This document shows, piece after piece, positions 13,586 through 25,960 of a DNA stretch of 64,000 nt. The stretch spans positions 535,501 to 599,500 of the forward strand of contig JAPTHN010000100.1 of NCBI GenBank assembly GCA_026936325.1, in the 5' to 3' direction. The translations under genes and the position numbers were made by a program. This DNA comes from Platynereis dumerilii (Eukaryota; Annelida; Polychaeta; Phyllodocida; Nereididae). Numbering within the stretch: position 1 is the stretch's first letter; each line of letters begins with the position of its first letter. Under the pieces are notes generated by a model. It was given only the letters and a program-made list of their open reading frames with translations. It was not told the origin of the DNA and did not search any database.

Positions 13586-14229
13586 TTGACAGCCAATTCC
13601 ATCACACAAAAAAAATACATTAAATTTAGAAAAGAAATCCTGCTTCCAGAACACCACCATTGAAGTGGAAGAAGCCCTCTTTTTTGCTACGAAATAATGA
13701 AAAATGTCTGGTATCGCAGAGGAATGAATCCTGCGTCGATGGGTTGCCATGGTAACATTTTACTGATTTAGAAAGATGCCTTGGCATTGTTAGCAGGTGG
13801 TTGTTCTTCTGCAATACCTCAATTTTCTGTGAACATTGCTACATTGAACAAGTTTTGAAGTCTTTTGGGCTATTATACAGGTGCTATTTTCTGATATTTA
13901 TATTACCATTATGAAGATATCAAAAACACAATTCTAAATTAGCTGCAGAATGAATGGTTTCTTGGTTTTATGAACAGCATATTTGGTGATAATGAAGTAA
14001 ATGTTTAAATTGGCCAACTCACCAGAAGTCCATTCTGCCAATTGTGACGTTGAGCTAGTACTTGCTGTTTCATACTACGACAAATAAATTACCGGACTCC
14101 TGGTAGCACAGAGTACTTGAGTGCAGACTGGCAGCCATTATCATCTCATCGTTATATCAGCCTCTTTGTAGCTGGGCTCATCTCCTTGAAAGAAATATTG
14201 ATGTATCAAATTTAATTCAATTGGCATTG
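13586..14229 (+). repeat. segmental duplication copy D0 (partial)
   Basis: A partial copy of the start of the D block. The stretch with CACCATTGAAGTGG, AATAATGAA..ATGTCT and GGTTGCCATGGTAACA (13660-13760) matches the starts of D1 (about 14350-14460), D2 (18790-18900) and D3 (21640-21715). The homology fades after about 13860, well before the part of the unit that carries the conserved core. Confidence 0.7.
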
Positions 14230-14681
14230 CTAGTCTTGAGGTAGAAACAACATTGACCGCTGATGTTGGATGGTAGTCCCATTTGAATGACAATAATTGA
14301 CATTGACATAAACAAAACCTAAAATTGTCAAGAGAATCTGTTTTCTAGATAAATCACCATTGAGTTAGATCTATCTCAATCTCTTTTTGGCTATAAATAA
14401 TGAAGAATATCTCTTGCCATGGAAGAATGGATTCCAGCTTCGATGTGTTACCACAGCAACACTGATTTGGAATGAATCAGAACTCTTGGTGTTGTAAGCA
14501 GGTGCATAAATTTAGATGGTTGCTATGGTATATCAATGGGCATGAATGAAACCTCGGAGGCTATTGGGTGATGTTTTATGACTCTACTGCCAATATTGCT
14601 CCAAAGATTAGAAGACGGTATGAAGCAAGCGACTTCTTTTGTGATATTATGTTTTGTTTGCAATCATTAAGTTAAACTGTC

Positions 14682-14712
14682 TAGAATAGAATAGAATAGA
14701 ATAGAATAGAAT
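14682..14712 (+). repeat. (AATAG)n pentanucleotide microsatellite
   Basis: About six perfect AATAG units, followed by scattered ATAGAA motifs through 15060. Similar AGAATAGAA-rich patches occur at the matching position of D2 (about 19120-19285), so the seed predates the duplication. Confidence 0.85.
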
Positions 14713-17263
14713 TGAAACCTTCAGAATAGAATAATATTATATAAGAAAGTATCTTCAGAACAAATGAAATAGAACCAGTTTCTGCAGAATACAATCAGTT
14801 CAGTCAATACTATCGCCATCTACTAACAGAATGTAATAGTTCTAACTAAAATTGATTATATGTCTTCAGAATTGCATATAATACAGCCTCTAACAGATAC
14901 TTCTAAAATGGAATAGATTAGAAAATAATTGAACAGAAACCTGTCTTCATAGTAGGAAAGAGTAAAGTCACTATATACCAAATAGAATCAAATAGGATAG
15001 AATAGAATATAATTGAATAGAATTGAATAGAAAAGAACAGAACAGACAAAGAATAGAATTGCATGTGAAACTGCCTCAGATGCTACATTGTAATTGAGTC
15101 ACTCCCCACTGTTGACGTTTCATTAAATGTTCTCTGTGCTTAAAAGCCTGTGTGTTTTAGACAATTTCTGTCTGCATGCAATGATAAGAAAAAGAGAATC
15201 TAAAAACTTTATTAGAATTGAAAAAGACTAGCTAACATGTCTGACTAAATGAAAGGCTTGCTAAAATGACTGTGAAGCACCATACCAAGTGATGTAAATC
15301 GAAAAGCATATTTTAAGTCCAATAGGAGTGTGTAGTATATATTATTCCGAGAATGTAAATATCTGTTTTGACTTTTCTTGAGTTTTCTCATGAGACAATA
15401 TGTGGATACTTAACTCATAGTGAGGATTAATCTTTTTGTGATATTGGAATGTGAAATAGAAAGATGAATTTATCATGATCTGCTGGTTGATCACTTCTTG
15501 TAATTATGAAGCCCATCAGCCTAATTGCTTTGAAATATCTGGATCTTCCCTTCCTGATTTGGCTATTATCCTCCCAGTCCAGGGGCCCCAAAAAGCTTTT
15601 CATTGTGCACTGTCTAAAGAGCAAAGTTTGTATGCAGGACTAACTTTCTCAAACTGTGTAAAAGGCTAGCAGCTTAAATCTTTTATCGCCCATTTATGCC
15701 TAATTGACTTACGGCGACGGAGTTTCTGTTTAAAAGACACCGCAACAAAACAGTCTGAACTGGTTTAAGCTAATTGTGTTTTGAAAGTGTCTAGTCTGGT
15801 ACTGCTAATGCAATCAAGTCTTTTAGACCGCAAGCTGCTGATGTGAATATACAAGGCGTACTTAAGATATGCATAGTTGGTGACAGTGTTGGTTATATAC
15901 AACAGCTCGAACTATGTGTTACATAGCGCAGAATGTTTAATATTCTTGTTATGCATTGCCATTAACATGCACCAACATCAATGGTAGACAAGTGGCCACA
16001 TTCAACAGATATAAACACATAATTTATTTCAAAGAAAAAAATAGTCTGTAAATGCTCTTTTTTTGGTCAGCCATATTTTGCGCACATGAGTATAAGTTTC
16101 AACATGATATAATGAATTGGATTAAAATTAGTTATAGGGAAATTGATTATTCAAGTAGAATAGAAACAAAGAGTTTAACAGAAAAGAATAGAACGTAGGA
16201 GAACTTGAACTAGACTACAGTGAAATTGAAATATGCTTCTTGACTTTTCTTCAAATGTTCTCTTTGTTTAAGTCTGTACATTGTATCTTTGTGCTCTAAA
16301 AAATTAAATATATACAGGAAAAAAGAAGATAACAGATGTCTGGTTCATTAGTGAAAGCCAGCCTTGCAATATAAAAGGCTTACTGAATTGAGACGACGCC
16401 AAAGCTAAAGTTACTCTAGTGTATTATTCAAGGAATGTAGATATAAGTCTCTGTATTTCAAAAGCTACTGTTAAAGATATTCCCTTAAAACGATACGGGG
16501 AAAATGCATCTGAAATTCATGGGGAAGATTCGATTTTTCTTGCATATCAGATGAGGATATTACCAAATTTCGGCTTCAGTTTCATGGAAGACATGAAAAT
16601 GCTTTTTTCAGAAAAGAATTTATATGAATATAATATTCCTTTTCCATTCATGTCTGGGAGATTCTTAAGGCATTGCATGACTGGTCCTGTAATCTGCAAT
16701 TAAAGCAGTTCTCATTATGAATGTAACATGCTTCTTCAGTGTATTCCATAATGTTATGTTTAGACAATTTGTTAGAATTTTGGCAAAAGCCGCATACCAA
16801 TAGATTTTAGCCTCATTTGGAAGCATATGGAACTGACAATGACATGTATCTAATCAGGGTTTGTATCTCTATGATTCAAGGTACTCCTTCCATTGATCTA
16901 TGTCTCCCTGTCAGCCCAAAGAGGCAATCCATTTATCAAAAATGCTATGAAATATTAAGGCATGTATATCGTATATTGATAATCTTATATGTAACATCCA
17001 TCTCTGACAAGTATTTGTTCAATGCTACCATAGCCTGTAGCCTCTAGTGTTTGTGCACATTCATATTTATGCACATACACACAAAGCACCATATAACACA
17101 TTGTGTGAGCTCCTGTATATATAAATCTACCAATGTCAACAGCTACACATATGACCCATATACCCACTACGATAACACAACATACAGCTCGCAGACTTGG
17201 TTTTGCCTACCAAACTATACACCTAAGGAACATAATTATTTTTGACCAGTTCAGTGTTCAGAC

Positions 17264-17523
17264 CATAGAAATACATAGAAGGGACATGAGGCTCTGGCAG
17301 ATGAAGCAACCAAATCCACCATCTTGGAACTGCCCTGAATACTGGCACAATGGACTGTGACGTCACCAATAACTGTGATGTCACTTATAACAATGGCATG
17401 ACGTCACATCATAATTATTCTATTGTGACATCATGTCTCAGGGCAGTTCCAATATGGCGGATTTGGTGACCTCATCTTGAGGTGGCATCATACAGCCTCA
17501 TGTCCGTTCTATGTATTTCTATG
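17264..17523. mobile_element. hAT-type MITE with 8-bp target duplication
   Basis: A 260-bp near-palindromic insertion in copy D1. Left end CATAGAAATACATAGAA and right end TTCTATGTATTTCTATG are inverted copies, and similarity continues inward past GGACATGAGGCT and CCAAATC..GGAACTGCCCTGA, covering most of the element. GTTCAGAC flanks it on both sides (17256-17263 and 17524-17531). Copy D3 keeps the single uninterrupted GTTCAGAC at 24025-24032. An 8-bp duplication with CA..TG ends fits hAT elements. No coding capacity. The middle holds four TGACGTCA-type sites. Confidence 0.88.
17358..17433. repeat. four TGACGTCA-type sites inside hAT MITE
   Basis: TGACGTCA at 17358 and 17399, TGATGTCA at 17376 and TGACATCA at 17426. 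They lie in the centre of the MITE between its long inverted arms. The two one-base variants look like TGACGTCA after C-to-T or G-to-A change, the pattern expected from decay of a methylated CpG. Confidence 0.8.
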
Positions 17524-18660
17524 GTTCAGACTGTTTTGTTGCGAAACAACAGATCATCAAATTACATAAATTGTAACATACTATACAATATGAAACCAGA
17601 ATAGCATCCCTTAGGAGTGATATTGACTTGTACAGACAACATTAGTGTGGAAGGAATTGTTTAACCCAGCATGATGCTACATCAGTTTAATGTAGAGGAA
17701 ACTTAGCAGGCTCTGCTGTCCGACCATCCGGGTCCATGCCATTCAATGATATTGACTAGTGCAATTGTAACATTGTATTTAACCAATTAAATGAAAAGGC
17801 ATGTTTAGGACAGATCCAAGTATTGCTATTTGATGGTGTTGGAGATGGAATGTGATGCTCGTAATGGAGTGGACAAGACAAGACCGAACAGGACAGGAAG
17901 GAGATAACAGGGGAGGAAAGAACAGAACAGTAGACTTCCGATACAAAACAAAACATGAGGACAAAAAACTCCTTCATTTTCATGAAATGCTTCTCCTGAA
18001 AGCCCTGAGTGATAGAGCATTTTATCGCTGTTCTGAGTGTCCTGAAATAGTGGCTCAATCACATGGGTAATTTTTGGATGCCAATAGATTGAATTAATCC
18101 CTTGGGAGCCAGTTGGACCCTACAAGGGCCCTCAGAATGTCCAGATGACCTTTTATAGGCTCTAGGACCAAGAAATGACCATGGAATGACCTCTCTAAAG
18201 CCCGAGGGAGTCACGGAATCCATTGCATGTCATTACTGCATACTAGATGCTGTATAATTCGGGTTTGTTATTCCTCTGCTAGGGTGATAAGCTGGGTCAT
18301 CTGTGAATTTGAGGTTCAGTGCTTTTCCAGGGTAAAGGCTTGTGATGGTATTCTATTGTAATCAGTGTCATGTGATAGAATTGAGAGGCAGTGGTTTTCC
18401 ATTGGAACCATCATGATTAATTACAGTAGTGCAGAATTGTCTGACAATTTATTGTACACTATCTGTCCATGCATGGACGATTGGTGTAATGCTGTTGAAC
18501 ACTGCCATGAAAATCAAGTTTTGGGCTTTAATCTGTTTGCTTGATGGAGACAAGTGTCTCCATAAGCTCATTCTGAGCAACAAGCATAGATCATTTCTAT
18601 AGCAAAGCAAGAGTACCTAAGATACCATTGTTGAGTCATCGATTGATGATGTGAATGGCT

Positions 18661-21500
18661 GTCCCAATTGATCAACATGACTGGCATTGATAATTTTAAC
18701 AATTGTCTAAACTGATTGATAGTTAGTGAGATTGATTAAAACAAAACATCATCTTGCCAAAAAATATCTGCGTTATAACCTGCTTCCAAACGCATCACCA
18801 TTGAATTGGAATGTGCCAATCTTTTTTGGCTCCAAATAAGAAGAATGTCTTTGCCATGGAAGAGTGGATTTTATCTTCGATTTGTTGCCATGGTAACACT
18901 TTACCGACTGAATCAGATATCTTGTGGTGAGCAGGTGCTCAAAAAAATTGATGGTTGCTATGTTATATCAACGAGCATAAATGAAGTCTTGAGGCTATTG
19001 GGTGATAAGTCTCGTCTCTCTTGCCAATATTGCTTCTGAGATTAAAGTAAGTAATGAATGGAGAAACTTCTTGTTTAGTGTGTGTTTTGAGTATTTTCTT
19101 ATTAGTTATAGGTAGTAGAATAGAGTGGAATAAAAAAGAAATATCTAGAGCAGGTATCTTCCAAGTTGAATGTGACATAGCCAATACCAGGTATCTACAG
19201 TATCGAATAGTAGTTGAGGTACCTTTAGAATGAGGAAGAACGGTATAGAATAGAACAGGACAGCATAAAATAGAATAGAACAATGAAGAAAATAATAGCA
19301 TGTGAAACTGCCTCAGATGCTACATTATAATTGAGTCAATCCCCACTGTTGACTTTTCATTAAATGTTTTCTTTGCTTAAAAGCATGTGTGCTTTAGACA
19401 ATTTCTGTCTGCATGCAATGATCATTAAGGAAAAAGGAAGTTAAAACAAAAATCAGAGCTAGCGAAGACCAGCTCACATTTCTGACAAAATGAAAGGTTC
19501 GCTAAAATGATTGTAGGGAACCAAATGAAATGATGCAAATTTGAAAGCATATTTTAAATCAAATATGTTATTTGGAAATGTAGATATGTCTTCATTTAAC
19601 AATAATAGTCTCTGTCTAATGAATTTGAGCAATTCTAGCTCATTGATTCACAAGAAGAGAAGAGCTACATAACATAATTTGGCTATGCTTCTTCTCAGTG
19701 TGGGTGCACCAACAGGCTTTTCATTGTCCAGTGTCTAAGGAGCTCAGTTTGTATGTAGGTCAAACTTTCACAAACTGTGTAAAAGGCTGGCAGCTTAAAT
19801 CTTTTATTGCAAATTTGTGCCTAATAGACTTATGGAGACTGGGTTTCTGTTTAAAAGGCAGCACAACAAAACAGTCTGAATGGGTTTAACTAGTTGTGTT
19901 TTGAAAGTGTCTAGTCTGGTACGGCTAATGCAATCAAGTCTGTGAGACTGTGAGCTGCTGTTGAGAATATACAGGGTATACAAACACATGCGTAGCTAGT
20001 GACAGTTTTGGTCATGGATATAGAGCAGGACACATATTGTTATATGTCCATATCAAATATTGGCATTGGTGAATTTTATATAATAAACTTATTCTTTAAT
20101 GACATTCACCCATATTTAGTAAATGAGGTATAATGGAAGAGAAGAGCATTGCAAAGGATCAGAGTAGCATAGAACAGAGTAGAATGAAAGGGAATGGCAT
20201 GAAGAAAGGTTGATTGTGTTTTGAAAGTGTCTAGTCTTAAACTTACACATAATTAGGAGCTGGTATGGTGGCTCATTGTCTTTTCATGAAATTTTCTCTT
20301 CTGGTGAAAGTATGTACTTTGAATTACCTGGAAATAAATGTGTCTCCATGCCCTGAAAGAAAGTGAAGATATAACGAAATAAAAAAAAATATGTCTGGCT
20401 CATTAGTGAGAGCCAGCCATACAAAATAAAAGGCTTACTAAAAAACTGTTACTCTGATGTATAATTCAAGAAATGTAAATATCAGTCTTTGTTTTGCTGA
20501 AGCTATCTTAAAGATGTTCTCTTGAAACAATATGTGGGATATGTGCAGAAAAATATGTGGGATATGTTCATCTGAAATTCATAGGGAAGATTCAATTTTT
20601 CTTGAATGTCAGATGAGAATAGCTATTATCAAATTTCTGCTTTAGTTTCATGGAAGACATGAAAAAGCTAGTCCTGATGAGAATTTATATGAATATCATA
20701 TTCTTTATTCATTCATGTCTAGAGGATTCTTAAGTAATTGCATGACAGCTTTGGATATCTGCAATTAAAGCAGTTAGCATTATAAATGTAACATGCTACT
20801 TCAGTGAATTACATAATGTCATGCTTTGCCGATTTGTATGACCATGACCAAGGCAACATATGGCTAAGTCAACTTACCCACATGAGTTTGTCAAATTTGG
20901 AAACATTTTACACTTGAAGTAATATGTATCCGGACTTGCATCGTCTATGATTAGGGTGCACAGTGCCCACCATTTGTATGTCTCTCTCTTCGAGCCTATC
21001 CATTCATCAAAAACACTATGGAATATTGATGAAGTGTATACCGTATGTTGATAATCATATGTAACATCCATCTCTGACAAATATATGTTCAATGCTACCA
21101 TAGCCTCTAGTGTTTGTGCACATTCATATTTATGCACATACACACAAAGCCCCATATAACACTTTGTGCGAGCTCCTGTATATATAAATCCAACACTGTC
21201 AACAGCTACACATATGACCTGTATACCCACAACAAAAACAAAACATTCAGCTTGCAGATTTGGTTTTACCATACCAAACTGGACACCTTTGGAACATAAT
21301 TATTTTCCACCAGTTCAATTTTCAGACTGTTTTGTTGCGAAACCTCATAACATAAAATTGCAATTGTGACAGATTATACTAATAGTGTACCATATGAATT
21401 CACTGCTATTGACACATGGCAGTGGTAACATTGTATTGAACAAATTTGATGAAAGAGTATATTTGCTACAGACATCAGTAATTGAGTCAGTGACAAATTA
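18661..21500 (+). repeat. segmental duplication copy D2 (internally deleted)
   Basis: Third D copy. It carries the start module (18780-18960), the conserved core (19715-19950), the GCCAGCC block (20390) and the GCACATTCATATTTATGCAC block (21118). It lacks the roughly 800 bp seen at 17640-18480 in D1 and 24120-25950 in D3. Near 21451-21465 it keeps the intact target GAAAGAGTATATTTG that in D3 is split by a 1-kb element. Confidence 0.85.
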
Positions 21501-21951
21501 TTTGGATAGCTGTCCCAATTGATTAGCATGATTGACATTGACAATTTTGATAATTGTCCCAACTGATAGTGTGTGACATTTATTAAAACAAAACATTGAC
21601 TTGCCAAAAAATCTGCCTTGATAACGTGATTCCAAAAACATCACCAAATAATGAAGAATGTCTGTCGACATGGAAGAATGGATTTTATCTTTGGTGTGTT
21701 GCCATGGTAACGTGTTACTATCCAAATATGATATCTTGTTGTTAGCAGGTGCAAAAAAAAATTGATGGTTGCTATGTTATAACAGCGGGCATAAATGAAA
21801 TCTTGTGGCTATTGGGTGATAAGTCTACCAGGCTACAGGATTATAAGTCTTATCTCTCTTGCCATTATTGCTTCTGAGATTACTGGAAGGAAAGAATGTA
21901 GGTACTTCTTGTTTGGTGTGTGTTTTATATATTTTCAATTATTTATACCTT

Positions 21952-21973
21952 ATAAAATAAAATAAAATAAAAT
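21952..21973 (+). repeat. (AAAAT)n microsatellite
   Basis: Four to five AAAAT units in copy D3, at a point equivalent to the AATAG-rich patches of D1 and D2. Confidence 0.75.
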
Positions 21974-24292
21974 GGAATTTAATAAAAAATATAGCAGGTT
22001 TCTTCAAAGTTGAATTTGACACAGTCAGTATCAGGTATCTACCGCTTCAAACAGTAGAAAGAAATAGTATTAAACAATAGGCTAGATTGAAGTCAAGAGG
22101 TACCTTTAGAATAACATGTGAAATTGCTTCAAATGCTATATTTTAATTCAGTCACTCCCCACTGTTGACTTTTCATTAAATGTATTCTTTGCTTGAAAGC
22201 CTGCGTGCTTTAGACAATTTCTGTTTGAATGCAATGACCATTAAGCAAAAAATTGGTTAGAGACAAAAATTAGAACTGGGAAAGCCTGGCTCACTTGTTT
22301 GAAATACATGATGAATTGTAAGGTGCTAAATATCTGATATGACACAAATCGGAAGGCAAATTTTAACTCAAATATTTTATTCATATATAAATATGTCATG
22401 ATTTCTCAGAAGTTAATCTCACTAGACAATATCCAGAAAATTCATGTAATATGTATGTGAAAGATGGATTAACCATAATTCTGGCTTTCATTTGATGACT
22501 TCTAGCCCATCAGTCTAATTGCTTTGAAACAGTTCTGAAACCCATGACATAGTTTAACCATGTATCTTCTCATGCTGGATGCACCAACAAACTTTTCATT
22601 GGATAGTGTCTAAAAAACACAGTTTGTATGCAGGACTAACTTTCTCAAACAGTGTAAAAGGCTAGCAGCTTGAATCTTTTATCGCCAATTTGTGCTTAAT
22701 AGACTTACTGCGTCAGAGTTTCTCTTAAACGCAGCGCAACAAAACAGTCTGAATGGGTTTAGGCTAATTGTGTTTTGAAAGTGTCTAGTCCTGTATGGCT
22801 AATGCAATCAAGTCTGTGAGACTTTGAGCTGCTGCTGCGAATATACAAAATTCGCCCGTATTTGGTACATGAGGTACAGTGAAATAGAAGATCACTGCAT
22901 AGAATAAGAATAGCATAGAACCGAGTAGAATGAAAGGGAATGGCATGAATTAAGGGGTACCTCCAATTAGACTACTACATAATTGCCTGGTGTTGTGGCT
23001 AGTTGACTTGTCATTAAATTTTCTCTTCATTTAAGTCTGTACTTTGAAGTACCTTGAAATAAAATGTATCTCCGTGCCCTAAAAGAAAGAGAAGATGTAA
23101 CAAAAGATACAAAAAAATATGTCTGGCTCATTAGTGAGAACCAGCCAAAATAAAGGCTCACTGAATTGAGACGACGCCAAAGCTGAAGTCACTCTGATGT
23201 ATTATTCAAAGAATGTTAATATCAGTCTTTGTTTTTCCAAAGCTGCTGTTAAAGATATTCTCCTAAAACAATATGTGGGATGTGTATCTGAAATTCATAT
23301 GGAATATTAGATTTTTCATGAATCCCAGATGAGGATATTATCAAATTTCTGCGTCAGTTTCATGGAAGACCTGAAAATACTTTTCCAGATGAGAATTTAT
23401 ATGAATATTATATTTCGTGTCCATGTATATCTGGAGGATTCTTATGTCATTGCATGTCTGGTCCTGAGATCTGCAATTAAAGCAATTCTCATTATTTATG
23501 AAACAGGCTCCTTCACAGTATTCCATAACGTTACTTTTGCCAATTTGTTAGAAAGTGGCAAAAGCAGCATACCTACTAGATTTTAGCCTCATTTGGAAGC
23601 ATATGCAACTGGCAATATTTTGTATGTAATCAGGGCTTATATATCTATGATCAGTTATTCCTTCTATTGATCTGTATTTTCCTGTCTGCCCAAAGTGGCA
23701 AACCATTCATTAAAAACTATGGAATATTAAGGCATGTATATGGTATGTTGATTATCTTATGTAACATCAATCTCTGACGAATATTTGTTCAATGCTACTG
23801 TAGCCCGGGCGTTTGTGCACATTCATACTATGTATTCATGCACATAAAACACAAAGTACTGCATAACGTATTGTGTGAGCTCCTGTATATGAAACCAACA
23901 CTGTCAACAGCTACACAAATGACCTGTATACCCACAACTATAACATAACATTCAGCTCTCAGACTTGGTTTTGCAGTACCAAACTAGACACCTTAGGAAC
24001 ATAGTTATTTTTTACCAGTTCAGTGTTCAGACTGTTTCGTTGCGAAACAACAGAACATCAAATTACGATTGTAATATTATACCAGTACTATACCATATGA
24101 ATAGCATCCCACAGGGTGATATTGACTTGTACAGACAACATTATGTGGAAGGAATTGTTTAACCCAGCATGATGCTGCATCAGTTTAATGTAGTGGAAAC
24201 TTAGCAGGCTCTACTGTCCGTCCAACCCATTAAATGTTATTGACAAGTGGCAGTGGTATCATTGTATTGAGCCTATTTGATGAAAGAGTATA

Positions 24293-25315
24293 TCGTCTAT
24301 CTCAAGGAAGACTCAGTCAAATCAATTTGACTGAATTTTGAAATATATCTGAAAAATAATCTCGAGGATCTCTAGCACCAAATGGCAATAGAAGCCCAAT
24401 TGGTCCATTTATTACCATTCACTACTCCTTCAAACTCTCGGTATTTTGGGACATTTTCCCTCTGTTTTATAGCAATTTTCCATGAAAAACTGACATCTTT
24501 CATGGCTCATCTGACTCAGCCCAACTGATTTGACTAGTGTTCCGTGATACAATGAAAGAGGACAATCAGCCATGTCAACATACAAATTGATTTAACCTTT
24601 TATGCTTATGCATCACTCAAAAAAATAGAAAGGTTAGTCTTAAGTAAAACTGGGTTTCAGTGGTTTGACTGAGTCTTCCACAACAGAATCTGAGTTGCAC
24701 AATGGGAACTTTTGAGGTAAAAAACAGTTAAACCTGCTTTGACTGAGTCTTCCATTGATTTTTTCCCTCCAAAAAGTTGTTTGTTTAGCAAGCTAAAAAG
24801 GTCAAAGTGGTTTGACTGAAGCCAACTCTATGAATCTGCAAAAGTCTAGTGGAAAACTCAGTCAAAGCTATGTTTTTTTCTGGGTCATCCTCCATTTTCT
24901 AGTGGAAGACTCAGTCAAAGCTATGTTATGACTGAGTCTTCCACCAGAAAATGGAGGATGACTCAGCCAAAACATAGCTTTGACTGAGTCTTCCACTAGA
25001 TTAATGGCAGATTCACAGAGTCGGCTTCAGTCAAACCACTTTGACCTAGTATGGAAATTAAAATAATGAAGCCACTGCCTTGCAGCTTCCTGGAATAATC
25101 AGTCAAAATTACTTTATTAAATAAATTCTACATTTTTTAAACATCATTTATGTTTCTGCACGATCACAACACCAAGCTGAACACAATGATATAACTCTCA
25201 ATACAATCAGCAACGGGAAACAGAAGTTATCTGCTGATTTGTTTAGTTTTCAGAATTTCATGTCTGCTGAAAATTGCAAAATTTGCTATATCTGAGTCTT
25301 CCATGAGATAGACGA
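24293..25315. mobile_element. foldback MITE, TA target duplication
   Basis: A 1023-bp insertion in D3. Ends: TCGTCTATCTCA, then one mismatch, then GGAAGACTCAG on the left; the right end is its reverse complement with a single difference. TA flanks it (24291-24292, 25316-25317), and D2 preserves the empty GAGTATATTTG target with its single TA at 21460-21461. The GACTGAGTCTTCCA part of the terminal repeat recurs inside about eight times in both directions. No transposase is encoded. TA duplication favours a Tc1/mariner-type mobiliser, but the family is not proven. Confidence 0.85.
24799..25047. repeat. long hairpin inside foldback MITE
   Basis: An imperfect palindrome of about 249 bp. AGGTCAAAGTGGTTTGACTG at 24799 pairs with CAGTCAAACCACTTTGACCT ending at 25047. 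Further in, CTAGTGGAAAACTCAGTCAA pairs with TTGACTGAGTCTTCCACTAG. Near 24924 an inner hairpin of CCATTTTCT..GGAAGACTCAGTCA closes on a loop of about 11 bases. The arms have small indels. Confidence 0.85.
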
Positions 25316-25960
25316 TATTTGGTACAGATGCCAGTGTCACTATTTCATGTTGTTGGGAAAATTAATGTGATCCTAGAACTGGAGAACAGAGGACCGGGAG
25401 GAGATGACAGGAGACTATATGAGGTCAAACAACTCTTTCGTTTTCATGGAATACTTCACCCAAAAGCCGGTTTTATAGTCTATTTTATCGCTCCTCTGAG
25501 TGTCCTCAAATTGCGGCTCAATCACATGGGCAATTTTTGGATGCCACTAGATTTAATTTATCCCATGGGAGCCAGTTGGACCCTACAAGGGCCCTTCGAA
25601 TGTCCAAATGACCTTATACAGGCCCCTGGACCAAGAAATGACCACAGAATGACCTCTGTAATGCCCTGAGGAGTCATGGAATCCATTGCAAGGCATTACT
25701 GCACACTAGATGCTGTATAATTTGGGTAGGGGTGTAATTCCCCTTCTAGGGTGATTGTGGGGTCAGTTGTGAATTTGAGGTTCTCTGCTTCTGTGGTGTA
25801 ATGGTTTTGATAGAATTCTGTTGTAATCAGTGACGTGTGATAAAATTTGGTGTTGGTGACTGTCCATTGGAACCATCATGATTAATTACGGTAGTGTGGT
25901 GTGGTCTGATAATTTATTGTATGTTATCTTTCTATGAGAGGACATTTGGTTCGATGCTTC

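Larger units (their letters stand above)
14230..18660 (+). repeat. segmental duplication copy D1
   Basis: The most complete D copy. Marker blocks, in order, are: the GGAAGAATGGATTCC start; the CTGCCTCAGATGCTACATT block (15070; also 19304 and, weaker, 22120); a conserved core of about 240 bp (15590-15830); a GGCTCATTAGTGARARCCAGCC-type block (16340); and the GCACATTCATATTTATGCAC block (17054). Its right part (17840-18480) matches D3 at 25340-25950 and is missing from D2. It hosts the hAT-type MITE at 17264-17523. A 94-codon frame at 16419-16703 is not kept open in D2 or D3. Confidence 0.85.
21501..25960 (+). repeat. segmental duplication copy D3
   Basis: Fourth D copy. It includes the start module (21600-21800), the conserved core (22590-22825), the GCCAGCC block (23120), the GCACATTCAT block (23818) and the right part (25340-25950) shared with D1. 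It is interrupted by the foldback element at 24293-25315. Without that element its length is close to that of D1 minus its MITE. Confidence 0.85.
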
